This document shows, piece by piece, positions 19,108-27,431 of a stretch of DNA of 64,000 nt. Source of the stretch: UBA10348 sp002469915 (lineage in GTDB: Bacteria > Bacteroidota > Rhodothermia > Rhodothermales > UBA10348); assembly GCA_029249345.1 (NCBI GenBank), contig JAQWHM010000022.1:1-64000 (forward strand), written 5' to 3'. A program made the position numbers and the translations under genes. Under the pieces are notes generated by a model. It did no database searches. It saw only the letters and a list, made by a program, of their open reading frames with translations, and was not told the DNA's origin. Position 1 is the first letter of the stretch; each line of letters begins with the position of its first letter.

Positions 19108-19224
19108 ATGACAGAATTTAAGTGGCCTGAGGAACAACATGGGGAATCTACGGCTCCAACGGGTGATTTGGAGCGTATTAGGACGGATCGCAATCGGTTT
19201 CGAAAGAAACCTATCAGACCATGA
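19108..19224 (+). CDS. Possible 38-residue peptide coupled to the dnaJ-like gene
   Basis: A short frame starts with ATG at 19108 and ends in an ATGA overlap with the chaperone start at 19221. The product would be polar and very basic at its end (ERIRTDRNRFRKKPIRP). The overlap is what translational coupling looks like, but the frame is short, matches no family I know, and may be chance. Confidence 0.25.
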   Translation: MTEFKWPEEQHGESTAPTGDLERIRTDRNRFRKKPIRP

Positions 19225-20147
19225 ATCAAGACCTCTACAAAATACTGGGAGTTGCGGAAAACGCAGACGCGACGGCAATTAAAAAGTCGTATCGCAGGCT
19301 TGCGCGCGAATTGCACCCAGACAAAAATCAAGAGGATCCGAAAGCTGAGGACAAGTTCAAAGAGGTGCAGCAGGCCTACGAAGTGCTTTCGGACGATAAA
19401 AAGCGTCGTCAATATGATCGAATGAAACGGTATGGCGGCGCCGCCGGAGGCCCATTCCAGTCAAGACGGGGTGGGAATTTTCACCGTTCGGATGATGGGA
19501 CCTACGTCAGATCGGATGGCATGGGTGGTGGAGCTGATCCGGGATTCTCGGATATCTTTGAGCAGTTTTTCGGAGGCACTGCAGGAATGGGTGGTCGTCC
19601 AACTTCGGGAAGGTCCGCATCAAGAGGTGCACAACAACCACGCTCAACCGAAGCATACGATCGGAAACGCACCGTGCGGATTTCTATGTCCAGAATGCTT
19701 AAAGGCGGGAATATTAGTTTTACCCTAGATGGGGAAAAGATTCAAATTCCTTTTCCTAAGGGTGTAAAAGACGGACACAAGGTTCGTGTTAAGGGAAAGG
19801 GGCGCCAAATGCCGAACGGCCAATATGGCCATTTGTATGTCACCATTCGAGTGGACGAACAAGAGAATCTTTGGAGAGAAGCCTCGACCCTTCACAAGAA
19901 TGTAGAAATTTCTGTTTTTGACGCCCTTTTGGGAGCGGATCTGACCATCAAGACGCCTCTCGACACCTCGCTTAAACTGAAGATTCCAGCAGGATCCCAG
20001 TATGGAGCGAAGTTGCGCATTCGGGGGCATGGTGTGGAAACCGATAAGGCCAAAGGAGACCTCATTGTACATCTGAATTTTAGCGTACCGGAAGCACTGT
20101 CAGAAGAGCAGAAAGATTTGCTTAAACAAGCACGGGACGCAGAGTAG
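19221..20147 (+). CDS. cbpA: DnaJ-like co-chaperone, CbpA type
   Basis: Hsp40 that stimulates DnaK ATPase (308 aa, cytosol). The J-domain at 1-68 has the essential HPD in LARELHPDKN. A Gly/Phe/Arg-rich linker covers about 73-140. Two C-terminal substrate-binding domains follow, with the RVKGKGRQMPNGQYGHLYV and LRIRGHGVE motifs. No cysteine-rich zinc finger is present, so this is the CbpA (type II) form rather than true DnaJ. No dnaK or cbpM is adjacent. Confidence 0.9.
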   Translation: MNQDLYKILGVAENADATAIKKSYRRLARELHPDKNQEDPKAEDKFKEVQQAYEVLSDDKKRRQYDRMKRYGGAAGGPFQSRRGGNFHRSDDGTYVRSDGMGGGADPGFSDIFEQFFGGTAGMGGRPTSGRSASRGAQQPRSTEAYDRKRTVRISMSRMLKGGNISFTLDGEKIQIPFPKGVKDGHKVRVKGKGRQMPNGQYGHLYVTIRVDEQENLWREASTLHKNVEISVFDALLGADLTIKTPLDTSLKLKIPAGSQYGAKLRIRGHGVETDKAKGDLIVHLNFSVPEALSEEQKDLLKQARDAE

Positions 20148-20200
20148 AAAATTGGTTCTAGTCCTTAAAAAAGGGCAATTCGGGTCGATAATAGAAAAGG

Positions 20201-22309
20201 ATGCGTACCTCTCGTTATCACTATATCACCCTTGTGTTGCTCTTCTTTTTTGTAGCAACCTCAGCACAGGCCCAGATTGAATACTGGAAGCCTGCTCCGG
20301 GTCCTTATGGAGGTACAGCGATATCAGACCTAGAGGTTACTGCTGATGGCGTTGTGTACGCTGCTACCTCGAATGGCGTGTACGTGTCTACGGATGATGG
20401 GCGTAATTGGACCGATGCCTCAGATGGGCTAGTCGTGACCGATGTTCGTGATTTGATGATCCGGGAGGATGGATCTATGTGGGCTGTGGCGTACGGAGCC
20501 GGCCTCTTTAAATGGAATGCTCCAGTACGCCGCTGGGATTCTGCTGGATTGGCTCAGACGTTTGCGACGTCAATCGTAGAATCTGCCGATGGAAACTTAG
20601 TGGTTGGGAGCATCGGTTTTGCATACCTGTCTGTGGACAATGGAATCTCGTGGCAGGCCAAGTCTCTGGATGGTTTTCAGGTCAATATTCAAGACCTAGC
20701 CAACAATAATTCTTATTTGTTTGCGGCTTCATCCCTCGGCGTGTTTCGTTCATCTGATTCAGGTGAAACGTGGGAGTTTGCCTCTTTCGGTATTCAAGAA
20801 TTGGATATTCGATCGGTTGAGACGGATTTGCAAGGTAATGTGTACGCAGGTGTTGCCCCGACTTCTGGAGGCTGTGTACTCTATCGATCTAGGGGAAATG
20901 GAAGTATTTGGACCTGCATTCAGCCCACTACAGATCCTCTTTTGGTGCCTGTGCTCAAAATGGGTCCAAATGGATTTCTGTACGCAGGTGGATATCGCAA
21001 TGTGCTTTACACGGAAAACGGGGGAAATACCTGGCAGTCCATTCCGGCATCAGGTTCAACGGTGGATGCCATTTTATTTACTGGGACGTCCATGCTTATT
21101 GGATCGCAAGGACTAGGCATCTTGAGATCCGAAATGGCTGGATCCAGCTGGGAAGTGTCTAATTCGGGTATGCAGAGCCGAATCAATTCGGTAACGGCAT
21201 TGGATTCTGGGCGGATTTTAGTGGGTACGGAAGGGGGCCTTTTTCAGTCAACTGATTACTCGGATTCCTGGGACCGCGTCCATCCGTCAGATCCTCTTAT
21301 ACAGCCAATAAAAAAATCGCTGGTCGATCCTCAAGGTAGAATCATTGCCGCAACCGCTGCTGGTATTTGGCGCCATGACGACCAAACTGGTTGGCAAGCG
21401 CTGGGCCCTCCTGGAATGCCTTCTATCAAAGACATTACGCTGCGCGAGAACGGCAATATTCTGGCCTCCTACTATTCCGGTATTTACGAATTTGATGGAT
21501 CTAATTGGTTCGAATGGATGATCCAGGGATTCGATCAGGGATACCGAGATGTGACGGCTGTGCGTGTTACTGACAAGGGAACGGTTCTGGCCGGGGCTGC
21601 ATGGGATTCATGGCGTCAGGTTGCAGGATCCACGGGTTGGGACTTGATGTCTGCGGGAAGTGTGCCTTGGTTTGACGCACAGACTTTCGCTCAGGATGGG
21701 AATACGATTCTCGGTGGGACCAAATTTCTAGGAGTTGTGCAATCGCAGGACGACGGCGCGACATGGGCCCCATTGGGTTCAGGTTTGATGGGCCGAGAAG
21801 ATGTGCAAGACGTACAGTTTGATCATCTGGGTAGAGCGCATATTGGAACGTATGGGAGTGGCGTGTTTCAGCTTAATCCTTGGACGAAAGTGTGGGTCCC
21901 CGTTAATTACGGCCTGGAAGATAATCATCGAGTAATCAGTCTAGCGTTTGACGCTGATGGAAATGGATATGTGGGAACCGTCGACGGTGGTTTGTACCGA
22001 CATATCGTCTCACGATCGGTTTCTGTTGAAGGTGTAGAAGAAGTGCCCGATCAGTTTCGTGTTGGGGCACCTTATCCCAATCCAGTGCGCACTGCGCTTA
22101 GCGTACCATTTTTTCATCTAGATTCAGGTGTGGTCGAGGTCGAGGTATTCGACATGCTCGGTCACCGAGTCGTGTATGAAAGGAGCATCAGGCCCGGAGG
22201 CGATCAGGAACTCAGTGTTTCAGTAAATAGCTTGGCTTCCGGGTCGTACGTGTTGCGTATCCGTACTCAGGATCAAGTGGGGCACCGCTCGTTTATCGTC
22301 CTGAACTGA
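20201..22309 (+). CDS. Secreted beta-propeller protein with type IX sorting domain
   Basis: 702 aa. Signal peptide (about 1-24, ending ATSAQA). Residues about 35-610 are repeated propeller blades with recurring VYAATSNGVYVSTDDGRNW-like units, as in BNR/sortilin or two-component-regulator propellers. Aspartate-box patterns (S-x-D-x-G-x-x-W) occur at least six times. The last 80 residues (FRVGAPYPNPVRTALSVPF ... GSYVLRIRT) are a T9SS type A sorting domain, so the product should reach the cell surface or medium. No catalytic residues are evident; a binding or scaffold role is likely, but the function is unknown. Confidence 0.85.
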   Translation: MRTSRYHYITLVLLFFFVATSAQAQIEYWKPAPGPYGGTAISDLEVTADGVVYAATSNGVYVSTDDGRNWTDASDGLVVTDVRDLMIREDGSMWAVAYGAGLFKWNAPVRRWDSAGLAQTFATSIVESADGNLVVGSIGFAYLSVDNGISWQAKSLDGFQVNIQDLANNNSYLFAASSLGVFRSSDSGETWEFASFGIQELDIRSVETDLQGNVYAGVAPTSGGCVLYRSRGNGSIWTCIQPTTDPLLVPVLKMGPNGFLYAGGYRNVLYTENGGNTWQSIPASGSTVDAILFTGTSMLIGSQGLGILRSEMAGSSWEVSNSGMQSRINSVTALDSGRILVGTEGGLFQSTDYSDSWDRVHPSDPLIQPIKKSLVDPQGRIIAATAAGIWRHDDQTGWQALGPPGMPSIKDITLRENGNILASYYSGIYEFDGSNWFEWMIQGFDQGYRDVTAVRVTDKGTVLAGAAWDSWRQVAGSTGWDLMSAGSVPWFDAQTFAQDGNTILGGTKFLGVVQSQDDGATWAPLGSGLMGREDVQDVQFDHLGRAHIGTYGSGVFQLNPWTKVWVPVNYGLEDNHRVISLAFDADGNGYVGTVDGGLYRHIVSRSVSVEGVEEVPDQFRVGAPYPNPVRTALSVPFFHLDSGVVEVEVFDMLGHRVVYERSIRPGGDQELSVSVNSLASGSYVLRIRTQDQVGHRSFIVLN

Positions 22310-22443
22310 TTACCGGTTATGCTTGAAAACCCATTTACCAGGTCTTAGTCCTTTCAGGATGCGCGGACGGACCGGGTACCTCCCCAGTCTAATCCGACAG
22401 CACATTTCCCGTGCCCGCCCGCACCCCTGATACTCAGTTTCTA

Positions 22444-22851
22444 TTACAGCGCTGTTCCCATAATTCCTCGAAGTGAATTGGATAGTCCAGAGTTCGCACG
22501 TTCCGTTCGAACGAGCACAAGTCCCTTTTTGTGGAAAACCTGACTCTGGGGTCGTTTGTTTGAAAACTCGTAAGCCTCGGATGCAGCCAACTCTAGGTCT
22601 TCAAACAAGTACACATTAATGGATTCGATTCCGTCTAGGACGAGCCGGACGCTCGAGGAAGCCGGTATGCCCCAGTTTCCGGGTCCAGAAGGAGAGGCGA
22701 ATATGCCCTCTGCCTGAAGTTGTTTTTCGAGCCAAGCGATGTCAATTAGTTCGGTTTCATCGGTCTCTTGGGACACAGAGCTTAAGCCCGTACAACCTGT
22801 GAGGACTGTTAAAAGGCTTATGGTGACAAGAGGAAGCACGCTATTTTTCAT
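22444..22851 (-). CDS. Small hypothetical lipoprotein
   Basis: 135 aa. The signal peptide ends in the lipobox LTVLTGC (cysteine at about 20), so the mature form is a lipid-anchored protein of about 115 residues. The remainder is mixed alpha/beta and includes VRLVLDGIESINVYLFEDL. I do not recognise the family. It is monocistronic, between the propeller gene and the metB leader. Confidence 0.7.
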   Translation of the reverse strand: MKNSVLPLVTISLLTVLTGCTGLSSVSQETDETELIDIAWLEKQLQAEGIFASPSGPGNWGIPASSSVRLVLDGIESINVYLFEDLELAASEAYEFSNKRPQSQVFHKKGLVLVRTERANSGLSNSLRGIMGTAL

Positions 22852-23061
22852 GGTTTGTATACCGATCGTTAACGTTCATGGAAAGAGCGGGATATGTTTG
22901 CTTCTCGTTTAATGGTCGTTCCATAAACCGTAAAAAATGACGTTTTTGGGCTGAATCGTGGGTATTGAGGTGTGAGATGAAGTGCTGGGCCAGTGACTGC
23001 CGGATTTTATTTTACCCCTCATCACTGTTTGACAACGGAAGTGTACACTTCCAAAAAAAGG
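22852..23061. other. Intergenic gap between lipoprotein gene and metB promoter
   Basis: About 210 bp without a credible gene. It contains the promoter side of the minus-strand lipoprotein gene and, at its right end, a 16-bp palindrome just before the candidate metB-operon promoter. Nothing else is evident. Confidence 0.5.
23037..23052. promoter_or_regulatory. 16-bp perfect palindrome upstream of the methionine operon
   Basis: ggaagtgt and acacttcc form a gapless palindrome, a typical dimer-binding site. It lies just upstream of the candidate -35 at 23062 and covers the spacer after a TTGACA at 23029-23034. A transcription factor may therefore act on this operon in addition to the riboswitch; its identity is unknown. 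Confidence 0.5.
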
Positions 23062-23091
23062 TTGCATCGTAAAGTGTCCACGCCGTATCAT
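23062..23091 (+). promoter_or_regulatory. Candidate promoter of the metB-metX-SDR-AK-asd operon
   Basis: TTGCAT (23062-23067) and TATCAT (23086-23091) are 18 bp apart. A start site near 23098 would begin the RNA a few bases before the first paired base of the riboswitch (23104), which supports the placement. Confidence 0.45.
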
Positions 23092-23103
23092 TAGAACAAT
23101 TCC

Positions 23104-23191
23104 ATCGAGAACGACCGAGGGACAGGCCCTAAGACGTCGTAGCAACCTGGTCTCGCATATGAGACTAATATGGTGCTAAATCCTGCTCGAT
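23104..23191 (+). ncRNA. SAM-I (S-box) riboswitch aptamer
   Basis: P1 is atcgag (23104-23109) with ctcgat (23186-23191). P2 is acgac (23111-23115) with gtcgt (23136-23140) and encloses the conserved gagggacaggccc. The core then reads GTAGCAACCTG, P3 is gtctc/gagac (23150-23154, 23161-23165), and the 3' core is GGTGCTAAATCCTGC. These are the hallmark bases of the S-box aptamer, which binds S-adenosylmethionine. It lies before metB, and an intrinsic terminator follows, indicating control by premature termination when SAM is high. Confidence 0.93.
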
Positions 23192-23205
23192 ATTGACCGA
23201 GAATG

Positions 23206-23266
23206 ATGGGAAGGATGCCGAAGTTTGCTTCGTGACAACCCTCCCATTTTTCCGGAGGGTTTTTTT
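23206..23266 (+). terminator. Riboswitch expression platform: antiterminator and terminator
   Basis: The terminator stem accctcc (23238-23244) with ggagggt (23254-23260) is followed by a run of T to 23266. An alternative stem pairs atgggaagg (23206-23214) with ccctcccat (23239-23247), enclosing a small hairpin cgaag/cttcg; it would disrupt the terminator. A ctcg/cgag hairpin (23186-23189, 23198-23201) could also take up the 3' strand of P1 when SAM is absent. The switching order is inferred. Confidence 0.8.
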
Positions 23267-23449
23267 ATACCCTCGGAGTTTCTCGGATATATCAGGCGCA
23301 GATGGGAGTGAAGCTCTGAGCTTCGGACGGCATTCTATGTGCGTTCAGGCTCAGCATCATCTCCCGGCATCTTGAACGGGAGCTGCGAAAAAGGGGACGA
23401 CAACGGTAATCTGGATGGGCGATTTCAACCAAAGATTATTGTTAAGATC
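23267..23449 (+). other. Structured leader between riboswitch terminator and metB
   Basis: 183 bp of untranslated leader beyond the terminator. It contains two further hairpins: gaagct/agcttc (23310-23324) and ctcccg/cgggag (23361-23382). The metB frame is open back to a GTG at 23339, but that part does not look like protein of this family. No T-run follows the hairpins. They do not fit a riboswitch class I can name. Confidence 0.5.
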
Positions 23450-24649
23450 ATGGCTACGCCACTACATCCTCAGACCTTACTTACTCTCGCTGGTCAGCAT
23501 ACCGACGGCGCATACAATAGCGTTGCGCTTCCTATTTATCAGTCGGCCATTTTTCGCTTTGACAGTCCTGATGAGAAACCTGGGTACGATTATTCCCGCT
23601 CAGGAAACCCAACTAGAGAAGCACTTGAGACGACACTAGCCCAACTAGAAGGAGGAGCCGGCGCAGTTTGCGTTGGCAGCGGTATGGCCGCCGTAGCGAC
23701 CGTTTTGGCGCTCTACGATGCTGGATCCCACATCATTTGCTCTCACGATTGTTACGGCGGGACCGAGCGTCTCCTGACATGGTACGAGCGACAAGGAAAG
23801 CTTTCGGTCTCTTATGTGGACTTGACCCTCAAGGGTAACCTGGAGGCCGCAATTCGTCCAGAAACAAAGGCCATCTGGGTTGAGACGCCTTCGAATCCGT
23901 TGCTTAGAATTACGGATCTGGAAGCCGTGGGTGAATTGACAGGCCAGCTCGACATCGACTTTATCGTAGACAACACTTTTTTGTCGCCCCTTCTGCAGCA
24001 ACCGTTTCAGTTTGGAGCCGACTTCATCATTCACTCCACTACCAAGTACCTGAACGGGCACTCCGATGTGGTTGGTGGTGTGGTTGTGGCGCGGACAGAG
24101 GAGGGACGCGAACGCGCCCACTTTGCCGCAAATTCTACGGGTGCTACGGCCGTACCGTTTGATAGCTGGTTGGTACTTAGGGGTCTGAAAACACTCCCTC
24201 TTCGATTGAAACAGCATTGCGAAAACGCGCTGATTGTTGCCCGTTTCTTGGAAAGTCATGATCTCGTTAAAAAGGTGTTTTATCCGGGTCTAGAAACCCA
24301 TGAGGGACATGAACTGGCCAAAAAGCAGCAGTCTGGATTTGGAGGCATGGTTTCTTTTGAGCTGGACGAGCGGGTAGCCGAGATTAAAACGCTGCTGGGC
24401 GCTACCAAGATCTTTACGTTGGCCGAGTCGCTAGGTGGGGTGGAATCGCTTATCGAACAACCTGCTACCATGAGTCATGCTTCCATGCGTGAAGAGGCAA
24501 GACTTGAAGCAGGAATCACCGAAAACGTCGTTCGGCTTTCGGTGGGTATTGAACACGTTAGTGACTTGATTTCAGATCTGGAAGAAGCGCTCGATAAGGC
24601 CCGTTGTCTCACACCGAATCGAGTCCGGGGACTAAACCGCGTCCATGCC
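23450..24649 (+). CDS. metB: Cystathionine gamma-synthase (Cys/Met PLP enzyme)
   Basis: PLP-dependent enzyme joining an O-acylhomoserine with cysteine to give cystathionine (400 aa, cytosol; the TGA stop follows at 24650-24652). YDYSRSGNPTR, SHDCYGGTERL, SNPLLRI, VDNTFLSPLLQ and HSTTKYLNGHSDVVGG (PLP lysine K199) are present. The C-terminal FTLAESLGGVESLIEQPATMSH fits MetB closely and MetY (O-acetylhomoserine sulfhydrylase) less well; the two cannot be fully separated by eye. The start is the ATG at 23450, where homology begins. It is the first gene after the SAM-I riboswitch. The metX ATG lies inside its last codons (8-bp overlap). Confidence 0.9.
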
Positions 24650-25727
24650 TGAAGTACTCATAGAATCGTTTAGCCGGTTTCAATTAGAGGACGGCACCAC
24701 ATTGAATGACGTAAATGTAGCCTATCGGACATGGGGAAAGCTCAATGCGTCAAAGGATAATGCCGTTGTGGTATGTCATTCACTGAGTGGAGACAGCAAC
24801 GTGGATGCGTGGTGGACGCCGTTGATTGGGCCCGGTCGGGCCTTGTGCACGGATCAGTACTTCGTCGTGTGTGCCAATCTTTTGGGGTCTTGCTATGGCA
24901 CGACCGGGCCCACAAGCATCAATTCCGAAACCGGTCAGCCGTATGCGTCCAGCTTTCCGGTGCCAACCATTCGGGATAACGTCCGCTTGCAGCAGCGCCT
25001 TTTAGACCGACTTGGTGTTCGGCAGTTGGAGATGGTGATCGGAGGCTCCATCGGTGGGATGATTGCGATCGAATTTGCATTGATGGAGCCTACGCTTAAG
25101 CGATTGGTTGCCGTTGCCACCAGTGGTCGACATTCTGCTTGGTGTATTGGATGGACGGAGGCTCAGCGTCAGGCCATCTATGCGGACCCGGATTGGAAGG
25201 GAGGTAACTACTCTCCTGATCGACCTCCTATAGCGGGTTTAGCAAGTGCCCGCATGATGGCCATGCTTTCGTATCGGACGCCGGCCTCGTTCTCTGAACG
25301 TTTCGGTAGAGAGGTCATGACCTCGGCTGGCGAGCCTTTCCTGGTTGAGTCTTATCTGAGATATCAAGGAGACAAGCTGGTCCATCGCTTTGATGCCAAC
25401 TCCTATGTCCGGCTTACTCAGACGTCCAATTCTCATGATGTTGCTAGAAATAGGGGTAAATATGAGGATATTTTGGGGTCTGTTCGGCAACAGACGCTCA
25501 TTGTAGGGGTAGATACCGATATTTTATTTCCATTGAATGAGCAACAAGAACTAGCTCGGTGTATTCCTGATGCGGAATTAGCCGTATTAAGGTCTCCCCA
25601 CGGGCACGATGCTTTCTTGTTGGAAGGAGCCAAACTGAATTCGGTGGTTCAGTCATGGATGGGTAGATCCCGTTCCGTACCGAAACCACCCCAAAGAGAA
25701 GAACATGCACATCAAACTGAACAATAA
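24645..25727 (+). CDS. metX: Homoserine O-acyltransferase (MetX family)
   Basis: Activates homoserine by transferring an acetyl (or succinyl) group from CoA for methionine synthesis (360 aa, alpha/beta hydrolase fold). The nucleophile is S135 in GGSIGGM, with a catalytic acid at D292 (GVDTDILFP) and H321 in SPHGHDAFL. HSLSGDSNVD and NLLGSCYGTTGP are family signatures. The product is the substrate of MetB encoded just before. The ATG overlaps the metB stop, and the end overlaps the next gene by about 23 bp, showing an operon. The acyl donor cannot be decided without structure-based comparison. Confidence 0.94.
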   Translation: MPEVLIESFSRFQLEDGTTLNDVNVAYRTWGKLNASKDNAVVVCHSLSGDSNVDAWWTPLIGPGRALCTDQYFVVCANLLGSCYGTTGPTSINSETGQPYASSFPVPTIRDNVRLQQRLLDRLGVRQLEMVIGGSIGGMIAIEFALMEPTLKRLVAVATSGRHSAWCIGWTEAQRQAIYADPDWKGGNYSPDRPPIAGLASARMMAMLSYRTPASFSERFGREVMTSAGEPFLVESYLRYQGDKLVHRFDANSYVRLTQTSNSHDVARNRGKYEDILGSVRQQTLIVGVDTDILFPLNEQQELARCIPDAELAVLRSPHGHDAFLLEGAKLNSVVQSWMGRSRSVPKPPQREEHAHQTEQ

Positions 25728-26463
25728 AGTTGTCCTTGTCACAGGTGCAAGCCGAGGAATCGGACGCGAGATTGCTAAACAACTTGGAGCAGCCGGCGCC
25801 AAGGTGGCCGTTCATTATGGTCGATCCTCTGAAGAAGCGGTTTCCCTGTGTAAAGAAATAGGTCGCGGGGCAGAAGCATTTCGTGCTGATCTAGCAGATG
25901 CGGGAGAAGCCCATGCGCTCTTTAAGAATGTCGTTGCAGAGTATGGGCAAATTGATATTCTCGTTAACAATGCCGGAATCGCGGTTTTGTCTGAAGTGGA
26001 AGGGGAGTACGATGAGTGGCTTTCCGATTGGAATCGAACGATGGATATCAACACGAGAGCATCGGCCATCTTAATCCGGTCTGCCATTCCGCATTTCAAG
26101 CAACATGGTGGTGGTAAAATCATCAATATTGCGTCCAGGGCTGCATTTAGAGGAGATACCGAGGAGTACTTGGCCTATGCGGCTTCCAAAGGTGCGATGG
26201 TATCCCTTTCGCGTTCCGTAGCCAGAGCGTACGGAAAAGAAAATATCACTTCATTCGTCATTGCTCCGGGTTTTGTGCGTACGGATATGGCTCAAGATGC
26301 CATTGATGCATACGGCGAAGATTACGTCGTCGGTGGGCTCGCATTGAACAAGCTGACGGAGCCAAAAGATGTAGCTCCGATGGTGGTCCTGTTAGCGAGT
26401 GGTTTGGCAGATCATGCCACGGGCACCTCGATTGATATTAATGCAGCCAGCTACGTGCACTAA
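25705..26463 (+). CDS. Short-chain dehydrogenase/reductase inside the methionine operon
   Basis: 252 aa, classical SDR. The NAD(P)-binding motif TGASRGIG is at 13-20 and NNAG at 88-91; the catalytic residues are S144, Y158 and K162 in the YAASK segment. It resembles FabG-like 3-oxoacyl reductases, but such similarity does not reveal the substrate. It lies between metX and aspartate kinase, overlapping metX and touching the kinase (TAATG). Position suggests a step in aspartate-family metabolism, perhaps an aldehyde reduction. No homoserine dehydrogenase is in this operon. The function is unproven. Confidence 0.88.
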   Translation: MHIKLNNKVVLVTGASRGIGREIAKQLGAAGAKVAVHYGRSSEEAVSLCKEIGRGAEAFRADLADAGEAHALFKNVVAEYGQIDILVNNAGIAVLSEVEGEYDEWLSDWNRTMDINTRASAILIRSAIPHFKQHGGGKIINIASRAAFRGDTEEYLAYAASKGAMVSLSRSVARAYGKENITSFVIAPGFVRTDMAQDAIDAYGEDYVVGGLALNKLTEPKDVAPMVVLLASGLADHATGTSIDINAASYVH

Positions 26464-27431
26464 TGAGATCCTCTCCTGTAAAAATACTGAAGTTTGGAGG
26501 TTCTTCGGTCGGCTCTGTGGAGAGCCTTCGAAGGGTGGTATCCATCATCAAAGGCGAAGCAGACGCCTGCCGTCCAATCGTGGTAGTTTCAGCATTATCT
26601 GGTGTGACCGACCTACTCGAATCGCTGGTAACAGAGAAGTATACGGAGCCCATCATCAGTCAGTTGGCTGAGCGGCACATTCGAATGGCAGAAGACCTGT
26701 TGGTGCCGCGATGGAGATTCGGATATATGCGGGCCATCAATGCTACCATTGATGTCTTGCGGTATGTGATTGCCCAACCGGGTATGGAAAATAGGACAGA
26801 GCGCATAACGGCTACGGGAGAGTTACTTTCCGCACCCTTGGTTTCAGCTTGTTTGCAACAAGAGGGTGTGGTTTCTCAGTCGGTGGATGCACGAACCATT
26901 ATCGTGGCTCACGACGGAGAGGTAGACCGATCTGAGACGGCTGAACGCGCTGGCAATTGGTTTTCGACCCTCTCACGTTTCGTGCTTCCAGTGGTGACCG
27001 GGTTTATTGCAGGAAATGCAGAGGGAAAGACGACATTGCTGGGTCGAGGCGGAAGTGACTATACGGCAGCCCTTCTGGCTGAGGCCATTGGTGCCGATAA
27101 GCTAGACCGTTGGACGGATGTAGATGGCCTGTACACCGCAGATCCGAATCGGGAGAAAAAGGCCGGTAAATTTTTATTTTTATTGCTCGAAGACGCTTCG
27201 ACTTGGAACGAGGCGAGTGCACTTGGGATGCATGAGGAGGTTTTTAAACCCGTCCTCCAAGCCTGTATTCCCGTGCATGTTCGATCGACTCGATTTCCAC
27301 AAGGCGATGGAACGCTTATCATTCCAAGCCAACTCCCCGGTAAAGTGGAGGCTACAGCTCGAAAACAACTGGCCCATGCCTCTCATCAGGTATCATTCGG
27401 TCCAAAACTTGATAGAAAGCCCCTAAATTGA
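26463..27431 (+). CDS. Aspartate kinase, catalytic domain only (no ACT domains)
   Basis: Phosphorylates aspartate, the entry step to Met, Thr and Lys (322 aa, amino-acid-kinase fold). KFGGSSVGS lies near the N-terminus, ERITATGELLSAPL in the middle, and LGRGGSDYTAALLAEAIGA plus WTDVDGLYTADPN complete the site. Typical LysC has 400-450 aa with two C-terminal ACT domains that bind lysine or threonine. Here the protein ends soon after the kinase domain and the asd start follows at once, so the ACT part is absent rather than frameshifted. Allosteric feedback is therefore unlikely and control by the SAM riboswitch is expected. It is translationally coupled on both sides. Confidence 0.9.
   Translation: MRSSPVKILKFGGSSVGSVESLRRVVSIIKGEADACRPIVVVSALSGVTDLLESLVTEKYTEPIISQLAERHIRMAEDLLVPRWRFGYMRAINATIDVLRYVIAQPGMENRTERITATGELLSAPLVSACLQQEGVVSQSVDARTIIVAHDGEVDRSETAERAGNWFSTLSRFVLPVVTGFIAGNAEGKTTLLGRGGSDYTAALLAEAIGADKLDRWTDVDGLYTADPNREKKAGKFLFLLLEDASTWNEASALGMHEEVFKPVLQACIPVHVRSTRFPQGDGTLIIPSQLPGKVEATARKQLAHASHQVSFGPKLDRKPLN

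Noticed and set aside
23339..23449. GTG start giving metB a 37-residue extension
   Set aside because: The extension is unlike the family and overlaps leader hairpins; homology begins at the ATG at 23450.
24280..26126. Several minus-strand frames across metB, metX and the SDR
   Set aside because: They are antisense to strongly conserved coding sequence and show no domains.
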